In this document: positions 7,172-13,298 of the stretch, piece by piece | Layout of the letters: each line of letters begins with the position of its first letter | Position numbering within the stretch: position 1 is the stretch's first letter | From: Chloroflexota bacterium | Lineage (GTDB): Bacteria > Chloroflexota > Anaerolineae > Aggregatilineales > Phototrophicaceae | Reading direction: 5' to 3' | Length of the DNA: 15,407 bases | Assembly: GCA_003242205.1 (NCBI GenBank) | Contig: QGUR01000088.1 | Location: forward strand, 1-15,407 | Notes under the pieces: generated by a model | Databases searched by the model: none | The model's input: only the letters and a program-made list of their open reading frames with translations | What the model was told of the DNA's origin: nothing | Program-made: the position numbers and the translations under genes

Positions 7172-7846
7172 ATGAGAACGCTACGTATCCTGTTGATCGT
7201 GTGCCTCAGCCTGTTGGCGACGGTGGTTCTGGCGCAGGACGGCGCTCTACTTGTCGGGGACATTACCGGCGACTCCGCTACCTACTACGGCCAGACGGTA
7301 ACGGTAGAAGGAAACGTCGATGAACTCGTCAATATCCGATCCTTCCTTCTTGGTGAAGGCGGCCTGACCAATCCACAATTGCTGGTGCTCAATAACAGCG
7401 GGCAGGAATTCAACATCGGCCTGACCGCCGGAGCGCGTGTCACCGTAACCGGCGTTGTTTATCCTTCCTATTCCGAGGGCGGCTGGGATCAGATCATGAG
7501 CGCGGTGACCAGCGGGCAGGCTGGCCAGCCGCAACAGCAGCCGATGGATCAGCCACAGCAGTCTGGCGAAGTTGAACAAATGGTGACCGAAGCCGTCGGG
7601 GGCGCGCAGAACATGGCGACCGAGGCTGTCGAAGGCGCTGAAGACATGATCGGCGCGGGCGAGCCGATGGCAACCGAGCCTATGAGCGAAGCCATGCCGA
7701 CCGAAGTTCCGGTTACCGGTACGGGCGCTGGCGGCGGCGTTGGCCTGCAGGAATACCCGGTGGTTATCCTGAGCGAGCGCTTCCCCGAGCATACGCTACT
7801 GGTCGTGAACTCGGTGGAGGACATTCGCTTCGTTCAGGTCGAATAG
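7172..7846 (+). CDS. Secreted OB-fold-like protein with a Met/Thr/Glu-rich linker
   Basis: This 224-residue protein begins with a clear signal peptide (MRTLRILLIV to VLA, probable cleavage after Ala21, no lipobox). Residues 24-115 look like a small beta-barrel of the OB type used by exported proteins of unknown function: GDITGDSATYYGQTVTVEGNV, LLVLNNSGQEF, then GARVTVTGVVYP. Residues 116-190 form a low-complexity linker, first Gln/Pro-rich, then degenerate units containing TEAV and ATEPM. A conserved-looking strand region (195-224, with PVVILSERF and SVEDIRFVQ) closes the protein and may complete the barrel. The start is firm, with AGGGAGG upstream of the ATG. It lies alone, with its own strong terminator. 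Ligand and role are unknown. Confidence 0.8.
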   Translation: MRTLRILLIVCLSLLATVVLAQDGALLVGDITGDSATYYGQTVTVEGNVDELVNIRSFLLGEGGLTNPQLLVLNNSGQEFNIGLTAGARVTVTGVVYPSYSEGGWDQIMSAVTSGQAGQPQQQPMDQPQQSGEVEQMVTEAVGGAQNMATEAVEGAEDMIGAGEPMATEPMSEAMPTEVPVTGTGAGGGVGLQEYPVVILSERFPEHTLLVVNSVEDIRFVQVE

Positions 7847-7902
7847 CAAGCGGCCTCCGGTATCATTCTGCGTCTGGCCATATCACGCCGGGCGCAGCTT
7901 TG

Positions 7903-7936
7903 AAGAGCGTTGCCCGCTACCGGGCAGCGCTCTTTT
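7903..7936 (+). terminator. Strong rho-independent terminator after the 7172 gene
   Basis: A 14-base stem (7903-7916 with 7921-7934, one T-G pair) closes a four-base loop (CTAC) and runs into TTTTGTGT. It ends the secreted-protein gene and marks the left border of the operon that starts at 8045. It also argues against a longer reading of the next gene beginning at 7910, inside this hairpin. Confidence 0.88.
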
Positions 7937-8044
7937 GTGTCCGGCTATGACGTTTATCCTCTCAAGAGACTTCATTCATCGCTACCGCCTGATTCAGCCT
8001 GTCGTGACAATAAGAGCATCTCGTGTAATGACGGAGGTGGCTTA

Positions 8045-8482
8045 ATGTTCAGGCGTCCTGTTTTCTGGGCGGTAACGGTGCTCGTGCTGGCCGGGGGTAT
8101 TCTCGCGTTAGTTTCTGCTACGCAAACTTCTGAAAGCGGCGTTGCGCTCCCCGACCGCGTGCGCCACGCTTCGCATCGCGTCGTTCAGGCGTATGAATAC
8201 GCAGTTACGCACCCTGGAGAGGTGGCCAAATATCCCTGCTACTGCGGCTGCGGGCCAATGGGACATACCAGCAATCTCAGTTGCTATCTGAGCGGCTTTA
8301 ACGGCAACGGCGATCCTGTCTGGGATTATCACGCGCTCGGCTGTGGCATTTGTGTCGACATTACGCTCGATGTCAAACGGCTCCGGGATGAGGGCTGGTC
8401 ATCGCCGGATATCCGGCAATACATCGACGCCCGCTACGGGCGCTTCGGACCGGGGACGAATACGCCGCTGCCGCTGAGCTAG
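8045..8482 (+). CDS. PCYCGC-motif membrane-anchored protein
   Basis: This 145-residue protein has an N-terminal membrane segment (about 6-24) and an exported domain built round PCYCGCG at 64-70, His74, Cys80 and a second pair GCGIC (Cys100, Cys103). It belongs to the PCYCGC family of exported proteins of unknown function, usually about this size. The six cysteines (66, 68, 80, 100, 103 and the one at 65-69 of the motif) and His74 look like a metal or redox site. The ATG at 8045 follows GGAGGTGG at normal spacing. A longer frame from 7910 is rejected because it would begin inside a terminator and place 45 charged residues before the signal anchor. It is the first gene of the copper/Fe-S/heme operon, two bases before the next start, so a role in copper or cluster handling is inferred. 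Confidence 0.85.
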   Translation: MFRRPVFWAVTVLVLAGGILALVSATQTSESGVALPDRVRHASHRVVQAYEYAVTHPGEVAKYPCYCGCGPMGHTSNLSCYLSGFNGNGDPVWDYHALGCGICVDITLDVKRLRDEGWSSPDIRQYIDARYGRFGPGTNTPLPLS

Positions 8483-8484
8483 CC

Positions 8485-8988
8485 ATGCGCGGATGGCGGT
8501 GGAAGCGAGAGGCGCGCCTGGCCGGGTGGCTGGGCGTGCTGGCTCTGTTCATCCTGTTGCTGCCGGTCCCGGCACATGGCACGCTGCGCACGCTGCATCT
8601 GGATCTGGACGCGCGCCAGTTTGAATTTACTCCCCCGCGTTTTGAAGTCGCGCAGGGCGATGAGGTGGTCATCCGCCTGAGCGCGTCGGACGTCGTTCAC
8701 GGCTTCTATCTCGACGACTATGGCATCGAGCGCCGCGTCGTGCCCGGCGTCGTGGAGGAAATCCGCTTCACGGCAGACCGCGCGGGCAAATTCCGTTTCC
8801 GCTGCTCGGTAAGCTGCGGACCGATGCACCCCTTCATGATCGGTGAGTTGGTCGTGACGCCCAATTTGCCGTTCTTCAAGGCGGCGGGTTTCGTCGTGCT
8901 GGCGCTCGGCCTGTTGCTTGCCCACCGGTGGCGTCATCTGAGCGCCGCGCTTTCCCCGCAGGCTGAACCTGTTCAGGGGGACCGATGA
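8485..8988 (+). CDS. Membrane-anchored CuA-type cupredoxin
   Basis: This 167-residue protein has a cupredoxin domain between two hydrophobic segments (about 12-30, possibly a cleaved signal, and 131-147). The domain carries the complete binuclear CuA ligand set: His72 in SASDVVHGF, then C-x3-C-x3-H-x2-M as Cys107, Cys111, His115 and Met118 (CSVSCGPMHPFM). This is the arrangement of cytochrome oxidase subunit II and N2O reductase. A subunit II would have its two helices before the domain, and no subunit I gene is nearby. The C-terminal anchor would hold the copper site on the outer face. It probably passes electrons between the polyferredoxin and cytochrome encoded next to it; a copper-carrier role is the alternative. 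Its stop overlaps the next start (ATGA), implying translational coupling. Confidence 0.87.
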   Translation: MRGWRWKREARLAGWLGVLALFILLLPVPAHGTLRTLHLDLDARQFEFTPPRFEVAQGDEVVIRLSASDVVHGFYLDDYGIERRVVPGVVEEIRFTADRAGKFRFRCSVSCGPMHPFMIGELVVTPNLPFFKAAGFVVLALGLLLAHRWRHLSAALSPQAEPVQGDR

Positions 8989-10358
8989 CCGTCGCGCGTT
9001 ATGACCTGCTCAGGCGCGCGCTGTGGCTCGGACGCGTGCTGCGTTCCCGCCTGTTGCAACCGGCCCTGATGCTGGTCACGCTGGTCGTCTTCACGCTGGC
9101 GATTGTGACCGGCCTGTTCGGGACGCCCGCCGGCAGCCGCAATTTCGGTATCGTTTTCGTCTGGATTGTCTGGTGGGCGCTGCTGATCGTCGTTCTCGTG
9201 CCGCTGTTCGGGCGCGTCTGGTGCATGATGTGTCCCATTCCCGCGCCCGGCGAATGGCTACAGCGCCGCGCCATCGTGCGCCGCAATCCGGGCAGGCCGC
9301 GCACGTTACGCAAGCGCTGGCCCCGCCGTCTGAAGAACATGTGGTTGCAGAACATCGGCTTTCTCGGCGTGGCGTTGTTCAGCGGCGTCATTCTGACGCG
9401 CCCCAGTGTCAGCGCGGTCGTGCTGCTGGCGTTCCCGTTGATCGCGCTTGGCCTGAGCCTGCTCTACGAGAACCGCGTCTTCTGCCGCTATGTCTGCCCG
9501 GTCGGTGGCTTCATCGGCCTCTATGCGATGATGGCCCCGCTGGAGCTACGCACCCGTGACTGCTCGACCTGCCGCCTGCACCGAACCAAGGATTGCGTCG
9601 CCGGCAATGCTCAGGGCTACGGCTGCCCGTGGATGGTCTATCCCGGCAATCTGGACCGCAATACCTACTGCGGCATGTGCATGGAATGCTTCAAGACCTG
9701 CCCGAAAGACAACATCACGCTCAACCTGCGGCCCTTCGGCGCAGACCTGTTTGTGTCCAAAAGTCACCGGCTGGACGAGGCGTACAAGGCGTTCATCATG
9801 CTCGGCTGCGCGCTGTTGTATTCGGCGGTGTTTCTTGGGCCGTGGGGCTGGCTGAAAAGCTGGGCCAGCCTCGAATCATTGCCCAACTGGCTGCTGTATG
9901 CGGCCGGGCTGCTGGCGATTGTGCTGGCGCTGATCCCCGGTCTGTTCCGGCTGTGCGCGGCGCTTTCCGACCGGCTTGCGGGCCATCGCGCCGGGAGTCG
10001 TTTCGTCACCTATGCCTATACGCTGGTTCCACTGGGGCTTGCCGCGTGGATCGCGTTCAGCCTTGGGTTCGTCTTCGTCAACGGCAGTTACGCGCTCTCC
10101 GTGATTTCCGATCCATTTGGCTGGGGCTGGAACCTGTTCGGCACGGCCCACATGCCGTGGACGCCGTTCGCGCCGCAACTTCTGTCCTTCCTGCAGGTCG
10201 GCGTGCTGACGGGCGGGCTGCTGTTCGCCGCCAGCATGACGGTGCGTTTCGCCGGCGACGGTATGGTCGATGCGCGACGCGCTCTCGTTGCAGGGCTGCC
10301 GGTCATCGCCTTTCAGCTTGTCATGACGCTGGCTTTTCTCTGGTTGTACCTCGGATAA
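8985..10358 (+). CDS. NapH/NosR-like membrane polyferredoxin
   Basis: This is a 457-residue integral membrane protein with about nine helices. After the first pair come two membrane Cys-Pro motifs, Cys80-x2-Cys83-Pro (RVWCMMCP) and Cys167-x3-Cys171-Pro (FCRYVCPVG), as in NapH, NosR and CcoG. A cytoplasmic loop (about 190-245) carries two [4Fe-4S] sites: an irregular one (Cys193, Cys196, Cys204, Cys214-Pro) and a canonical one, C-x2-C-x2-C-x3-CP (Cys229, 232, 235, 239). Relatives take electrons from quinol and feed periplasmic nitrate or N2O reductase, or reduce copper during cbb3 oxidase assembly. It lacks the FMN domain of NosR and the Ig-like domain of CcoG, and is longer than NapH by a C-terminal block of helices. 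Genes for CuA proteins on both sides suggest electron delivery to copper. Confidence 0.88.
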   Translation: MTVARYDLLRRALWLGRVLRSRLLQPALMLVTLVVFTLAIVTGLFGTPAGSRNFGIVFVWIVWWALLIVVLVPLFGRVWCMMCPIPAPGEWLQRRAIVRRNPGRPRTLRKRWPRRLKNMWLQNIGFLGVALFSGVILTRPSVSAVVLLAFPLIALGLSLLYENRVFCRYVCPVGGFIGLYAMMAPLELRTRDCSTCRLHRTKDCVAGNAQGYGCPWMVYPGNLDRNTYCGMCMECFKTCPKDNITLNLRPFGADLFVSKSHRLDEAYKAFIMLGCALLYSAVFLGPWGWLKSWASLESLPNWLLYAAGLLAIVLALIPGLFRLCAALSDRLAGHRAGSRFVTYAYTLVPLGLAAWIAFSLGFVFVNGSYALSVISDPFGWGWNLFGTAHMPWTPFAPQLLSFLQVGVLTGGLLFAASMTVRFAGDGMVDARRALVAGLPVIAFQLVMTLAFLWLYLG

Positions 10359-10367
10359 GGGGGGCTG

Positions 10368-11387
10368 ATGCGACGGCTGGAAGGGATTGCGATCGCGCTG
10401 GTGCTGAGCGTCCTCGTCGGGTTGCCGGTTGCCACGCTCGGCTACCAGTACGTCGTGCGACCGGCACAGAGCGAACATCGCGTTATCGACATCATCGCCT
10501 ATGCGCCGGAGGCGGGCGGTTTCCAGCCCACCGTGATTCGCCTCACCGCCGGAGAGACGGTCACGCTGCGTTTTCACGCCGCCGACGTGGTTCATGGCGT
10601 CGCCATTGGCCCCGGTCTGGGCATTGATCTGGGCCATATTGATCCGGGCGAGGTGCGCGAAATCACCTACACATTTGACCAGCCGGGCCTGTTCACCTAC
10701 TACTGCACGACCTGGTGCAGCAAGGATCACTGGCGCATGCGCGGTGTGATCGAAGTGGTCGATCCCGCAAGCCCCGACAGCCTGCCGCTGCCGGAGCGCG
10801 ACCCGATCATTGACGCGCTGGCCGCCGAGGGCATTGACATCGACACGTATCCCGACGGAGGCCCGACTCACGGCGGCGCGCATCCGGCGCGGGTGCGAGT
10901 ATCGACCGGGCTGACGCCGCACGTTGCGCGTGGGGAAACCGCGCTGACCGGGCTGACTGTGCCGGATATACTCGCCAGTCTGGAATGGCGGCGGGCGCAC
11001 ACGCCTCTGGAAGCGCTGGAATTGCTGGCGCAGGAAAATGCGGACGCTGACAGGGCGCGGCTGGCCGATGCCGTGGCCGGTCTGTGGCTGAGCCATACGC
11101 CCGGACAGCCGGCCGCCGGGACGGTTGCCAGTTATAACGCCAACTGCGCGGCCTGCCACGGCCAGACCGGGGCCGGCGATGGCCCCGCCGCCGGGCAAAC
11201 CGCCGAGGAACCGGCAGCCTTCCGGCCAGACTCGATGCTACCGATGCGCTCCGACGTTCTGTACGCAAAAATCCAGCGCGGCGGCATGGGCACCGATATG
11301 CCGAACTTCGGCACATTGTTCACACCCGAAGAGACGTGGGCGCTGGTCGATTATCTGTGGTGGCTGACGTTCACGGACGATCCCTAG
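10368..11387 (+). CDS. CuA cupredoxin fused to cytochrome c
   Basis: This 339-residue protein has one N-terminal membrane helix (about 6-29), an outer cupredoxin domain (35-131) and a class I cytochrome c domain at the end (250-339). The CuA ligands are complete: His76 in AADVVHG and C-x3-C-x3-H-x2-M as Cys113, Cys117, His121, Met124 (CTTWCSKDHWRM), close to N2O reductase in pattern. The heme site is CAACH (Cys260, Cys263, His264), with Met311 in GTDMPNFG the likely sixth ligand. The 118-residue middle is partly helical and His-containing (HGGAH at 168-172). In cytochrome c oxidase, caa3 subunit II has this domain order but with two helices and next to subunit I; here no subunit I exists. It is the last gene of the operon, nine bases after the previous stop with a GGGGGG site. 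It likely passes electrons onward. Confidence 0.88.
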   Translation: MRRLEGIAIALVLSVLVGLPVATLGYQYVVRPAQSEHRVIDIIAYAPEAGGFQPTVIRLTAGETVTLRFHAADVVHGVAIGPGLGIDLGHIDPGEVREITYTFDQPGLFTYYCTTWCSKDHWRMRGVIEVVDPASPDSLPLPERDPIIDALAAEGIDIDTYPDGGPTHGGAHPARVRVSTGLTPHVARGETALTGLTVPDILASLEWRRAHTPLEALELLAQENADADRARLADAVAGLWLSHTPGQPAAGTVASYNANCAACHGQTGAGDGPAAGQTAEEPAAFRPDSMLPMRSDVLYAKIQRGGMGTDMPNFGTLFTPEETWALVDYLWWLTFTDDP

Positions 11388-11397
11388 CGCCGCTCTT

Positions 11398-11423
11398 GCC
11401 CTCATCTCATGTAGGGCTGTTTT
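11398..11423 (+). terminator. Weak terminator candidate of the copper operon
   Basis: GCCCT (11398-11402) and AGGGC (11413-11417) form a five-base stem followed by TGTTTT, just after the stop at 11387 and overlapping the end of the convergent minus-strand gene. The stem is short, so support is limited. Confidence 0.3.
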
Positions 11424-12342
11424 CGATCAGGAAGCTGAGGCCGGCTACGGAAGCGCCATCGACCACAAACTCGACCCGGTACAGACCGGCCTCGAACGGC
11501 TTGCCGGGATCGGGTTCCAGACTGAAGGCGACGCAGACGGGAGGATAGTCGCGGTCGGCGGTGAAAGCGGGCGAATCGCGGTAGACCTCGCTGTTGCGAT
11601 ACCAGCGCGCGAAAATGGTTGTTCCGGCGCGAATGGGGGTATTCGTGCTGACGGCGTAAATCACCGGCGTGTCGGGCGAAAATACCTGCCGGATCTCGAC
11701 GGGGCAGCCCTGCGCGTCCAACCCGGATGCCACGTACAGCGGGCCGGGCATTGAGGTCGGCACGGCGGTGAACTCCATCGGCGTGATATCAAGCTGGACG
11801 TCGGTTTCAAAAAGCTGAAGCAGCGCGTTGGCCGCCTGCGCGGTGGCGAAATAGTCATTCGCGCGTCGCTGCTCGGTGGCCAGCGCCAGTGCCAGCGGCG
11901 TACCGGTCGCAAATGCCGACTCGGCGGCGGCTTCGGCTTCCCTGCGCGCCCGTTCGACCTCCGCCAGCGCTTCGGCGGCGATGTTCGCCTGCGCCACTGC
12001 CGTTTCGCGCGCCCGGTGCGCGCCCGCTTCCGACGTCAAGGCGGCGACCGCCATGGCGATCGCCGTTTCGCGGGCGGTGCCGGCTGCTTCGGCGGATTGA
12101 CGGGCGGCCTCCATGCCGGCCAGCGCCGTGGCGCGCTGGGCTGCTGCCCCGGCCTCGGAAGTCGCCAGCGAGAGTGCATTTGCCCGCAGGCCGGCGGCTT
12201 CGCTCGCCAGCGCTACCGCCTGTGTCAGCGCGTCGCGCCGGTCGAGCTGAATTTCTTCCATCCGTATCAGGAAATAGAACAGCAGCGCTACCAGAATGAT
12301 TAGAATGGCGATCAGCATGCTGAGTTGCAGACGACGCGACAC
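11407..12342 (-). CDS. Membrane-anchored Ala-rich coiled-coil protein with an outer beta-domain
   Basis: This 311-residue protein has a basic start, one membrane helix (about 9-27) and a long Ala/Glu/Arg-rich helix (about 30-175) with units such as ARETA and AEALAEVERARREAEAAAES, expected to be a coiled-coil stalk. An outer domain at 207-307 ends it. That domain shares QGCP (Cys213), AGTTIFARWY (239-248), ADRDY (262-266), Cys270, FSLEP (273-277) and GLYRVEF (286-292) with the protein at 3222-3719, so the domain is paralogous while the stalk is not. The start is a GTG at 12342 with AGGAAAGG about ten bases upstream; the ATG at 12318 would remove the basic residues before the helix. It converges on the copper operon and diverges from the gene at 12498. 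Function unknown; display of the domain away from the membrane is inferred. Confidence 0.75.
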   Translation of the reverse strand: MSRRLQLSMLIAILIILVALLFYFLIRMEEIQLDRRDALTQAVALASEAAGLRANALSLATSEAGAAAQRATALAGMEAARQSAEAAGTARETAIAMAVAALTSEAGAHRARETAVAQANIAAEALAEVERARREAEAAAESAFATGTPLALALATEQRRANDYFATAQAANALLQLFETDVQLDITPMEFTAVPTSMPGPLYVASGLDAQGCPVEIRQVFSPDTPVIYAVSTNTPIRAGTTIFARWYRNSEVYRDSPAFTADRDYPPVCVAFSLEPDPGKPFEAGLYRVEFVVDGASVAGLSFLIENSPT

Positions 12343-12384
12343 CGGCTATGGGCCTTTCCTCATCTCGATCTGGTAACTGATATT

Positions 12385-12412
12385 AGCATAACCGCCGTAG
12401 CGTGCAGTCCAA
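12385..12412 (-). promoter_or_regulatory. Possible promoter of the 11407-12342 gene
   Basis: On the minus strand TTGGAC (12407-12412) and TATGCT (12385-12390) are 16 bases apart, with three and four consensus matches. The pair lies 43 bases before the GTG start. Weak evidence. Confidence 0.3.
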
Positions 12413-12427
12413 TCATTTCATTATGTA

Positions 12428-12456
12428 TTGCAGAGGGGAGTAGGTGGTCATATAAT
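12428..12456 (+). promoter_or_regulatory. Sigma-70-like promoter of the 12498 gene
   Basis: A perfect -10 box, TATAAT (12451-12456), lies 17 bases after TTGCAG (12428-12433). Transcription would start near 12463, about 35 bases before the ATG. The -10 and spacing are ideal and the -35 is weak. Confidence 0.55.
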
Positions 12457-12497
12457 AGGGGTATATCGCAGGTACGAGTAGAGAGGCACGGAATGTT

Positions 12498-13148
12498 ATG
12501 AACACACGTCGAAGCATCGTGCTTGTGAGTGGAGTTGTGCTGCTTCTCATGCTCGGTCTGGCGGCAACGCTTGTGGCCGCTCAGAACGATTTGCGACTGA
12601 ACCAGCGGGCGCACTTCGGCGGTGACGCCCTTTATTGCGTTGATAGCGAAGGCAGGCCGACAACGGCCTTTTTCCCCGAAGGTGAAGGCGAGTTCCGGCT
12701 GCTGAACGCCCGCGGCGACATCATCTGGACCGTTTCGGGGCGTCGCGTGCTCAATCAGGTTGAGCGCTCGCAGGCGCGGGGCGGTCAGGAAGTCGTCGTC
12801 GCGCGGGGGCAGGGTACGTATGGCCCGGTTACGCTGAGCGTGTACAGCAACAGCCCGAATTTCGTACGCTTCGTCTTCAGCGGCTATGACGAATATGGCA
12901 AGCGCAACCAGTTCTCGTTCCCGTTCTGCACGCCGGTCCTGACATCCAGCGAGTTCAGCCCGCCGCCTTTGCCGACGCTGACGCCCACGCCGAGCGCGCC
13001 GCTGGTTCCAACGGCGGTGCTGGGGCCGGTTGATGGCTGGTATCCGGCGACCTGCATTGACTACATTAACAACCAGCCGGTTTCGTACTTCTGCTGGTGC
13101 CAGGTCGAGCCTTCGGGCGGTATTTGCCCGGCGGTCGTCCTGCGCTAG
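12498..13148 (+). CDS. Secreted protein with a Cys-rich C-terminal tail
   Basis: This 216-residue protein has a signal peptide (MNTRRSIVLVSGVVLLLMLG to VAA, cleavage probably after Ala28). A domain of about 115 residues (30-145) follows, probably beta-rich, with Cys47 and Cys144 placed to form a disulfide. Then comes a Pro/Thr linker (154-173, PPPLPTLTPTPSAPLVPT) and a short Cys-rich tail (177-216) with CIDYINNQ, CWCQVEPSGGIC and five cysteines. Pro/Thr linkers like this are common in exported Chloroflexota proteins. The family is not recognised. It diverges from the membrane coiled-coil gene at 12342 and has a good promoter but a poor ribosome site, GGAATGTT, before the ATG. The long antisense frame across this gene is a shadow. 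Confidence 0.78.
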   Translation: MNTRRSIVLVSGVVLLLMLGLAATLVAAQNDLRLNQRAHFGGDALYCVDSEGRPTTAFFPEGEGEFRLLNARGDIIWTVSGRRVLNQVERSQARGGQEVVVARGQGTYGPVTLSVYSNSPNFVRFVFSGYDEYGKRNQFSFPFCTPVLTSSEFSPPPLPTLTPTPSAPLVPTAVLGPVDGWYPATCIDYINNQPVSYFCWCQVEPSGGICPAVVLR

Positions 13149-13153
13149 CGGGA

Positions 13154-13243
13154 ACCTCATCCCTGTGACGATCACCTCATCCCAACGCGTCAATGCCCCT
13201 CTCCAAGAAGCCCTGCAAGTTGGAGAGGGGCAGGGGGTGAGGT
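13154..13243. repeat. Palindromic intergenic repeat (CCCCTCTCC type)
   Basis: An 11-base perfect inverted repeat, CCCCTCTCCAA (13196-13206) with TTGGAGAGGGG (13220-13230), sits inside an outer pair, ACCTCATCCC (13174-13183) with GGGGTGAGGT (13234-13243, one T-G pair). A second direct copy of ACCTCATCCC lies at 13154-13163. Palindromes built from CCTCACCC and CCCCTCTCC are dispersed in many copies in Chloroflexota and cyanobacterial genomes, recalled and unverified. It carries no protein of its own, and the short minus frame through it is a repeat translation. It fills the gap between two plus-strand genes. Confidence 0.7.
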
Positions 13244-13298
13244 TTCGCTTTCAAATTTCGTTGAGGATAATATTGTGGCCTTCAGCCCGTAACTGCGA

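Noticed and set aside
7910..8044. 45-codon N-terminal extension of the PCYCGC protein
   Set aside because: It would begin inside a strong terminator hairpin, and the internal ATG at 8045 has GGAGGTGG upstream and starts directly with the membrane anchor.
9593..10627. 344-codon plus-strand frame across the polyferredoxin and CuA-cytochrome genes
   Set aside because: It runs in another frame of both real genes, across their boundary, and gives a low-complexity Arg/Ala-rich product.
9876..11198. 440-codon open frame on the minus strand over the copper operon
   Set aside because: It is antisense to two clearly recognised proteins with intact metal motifs; its product is Arg/Gln/Pro-rich without any domain, as expected of a shadow in GC-rich DNA.
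12360..13193. 277-codon minus-strand frame opposite the secreted Cys-rich protein
   Set aside because: The plus-strand frame has a signal peptide, Pro/Thr linker and promoter; the minus frame has none and would cover the divergent promoter region.
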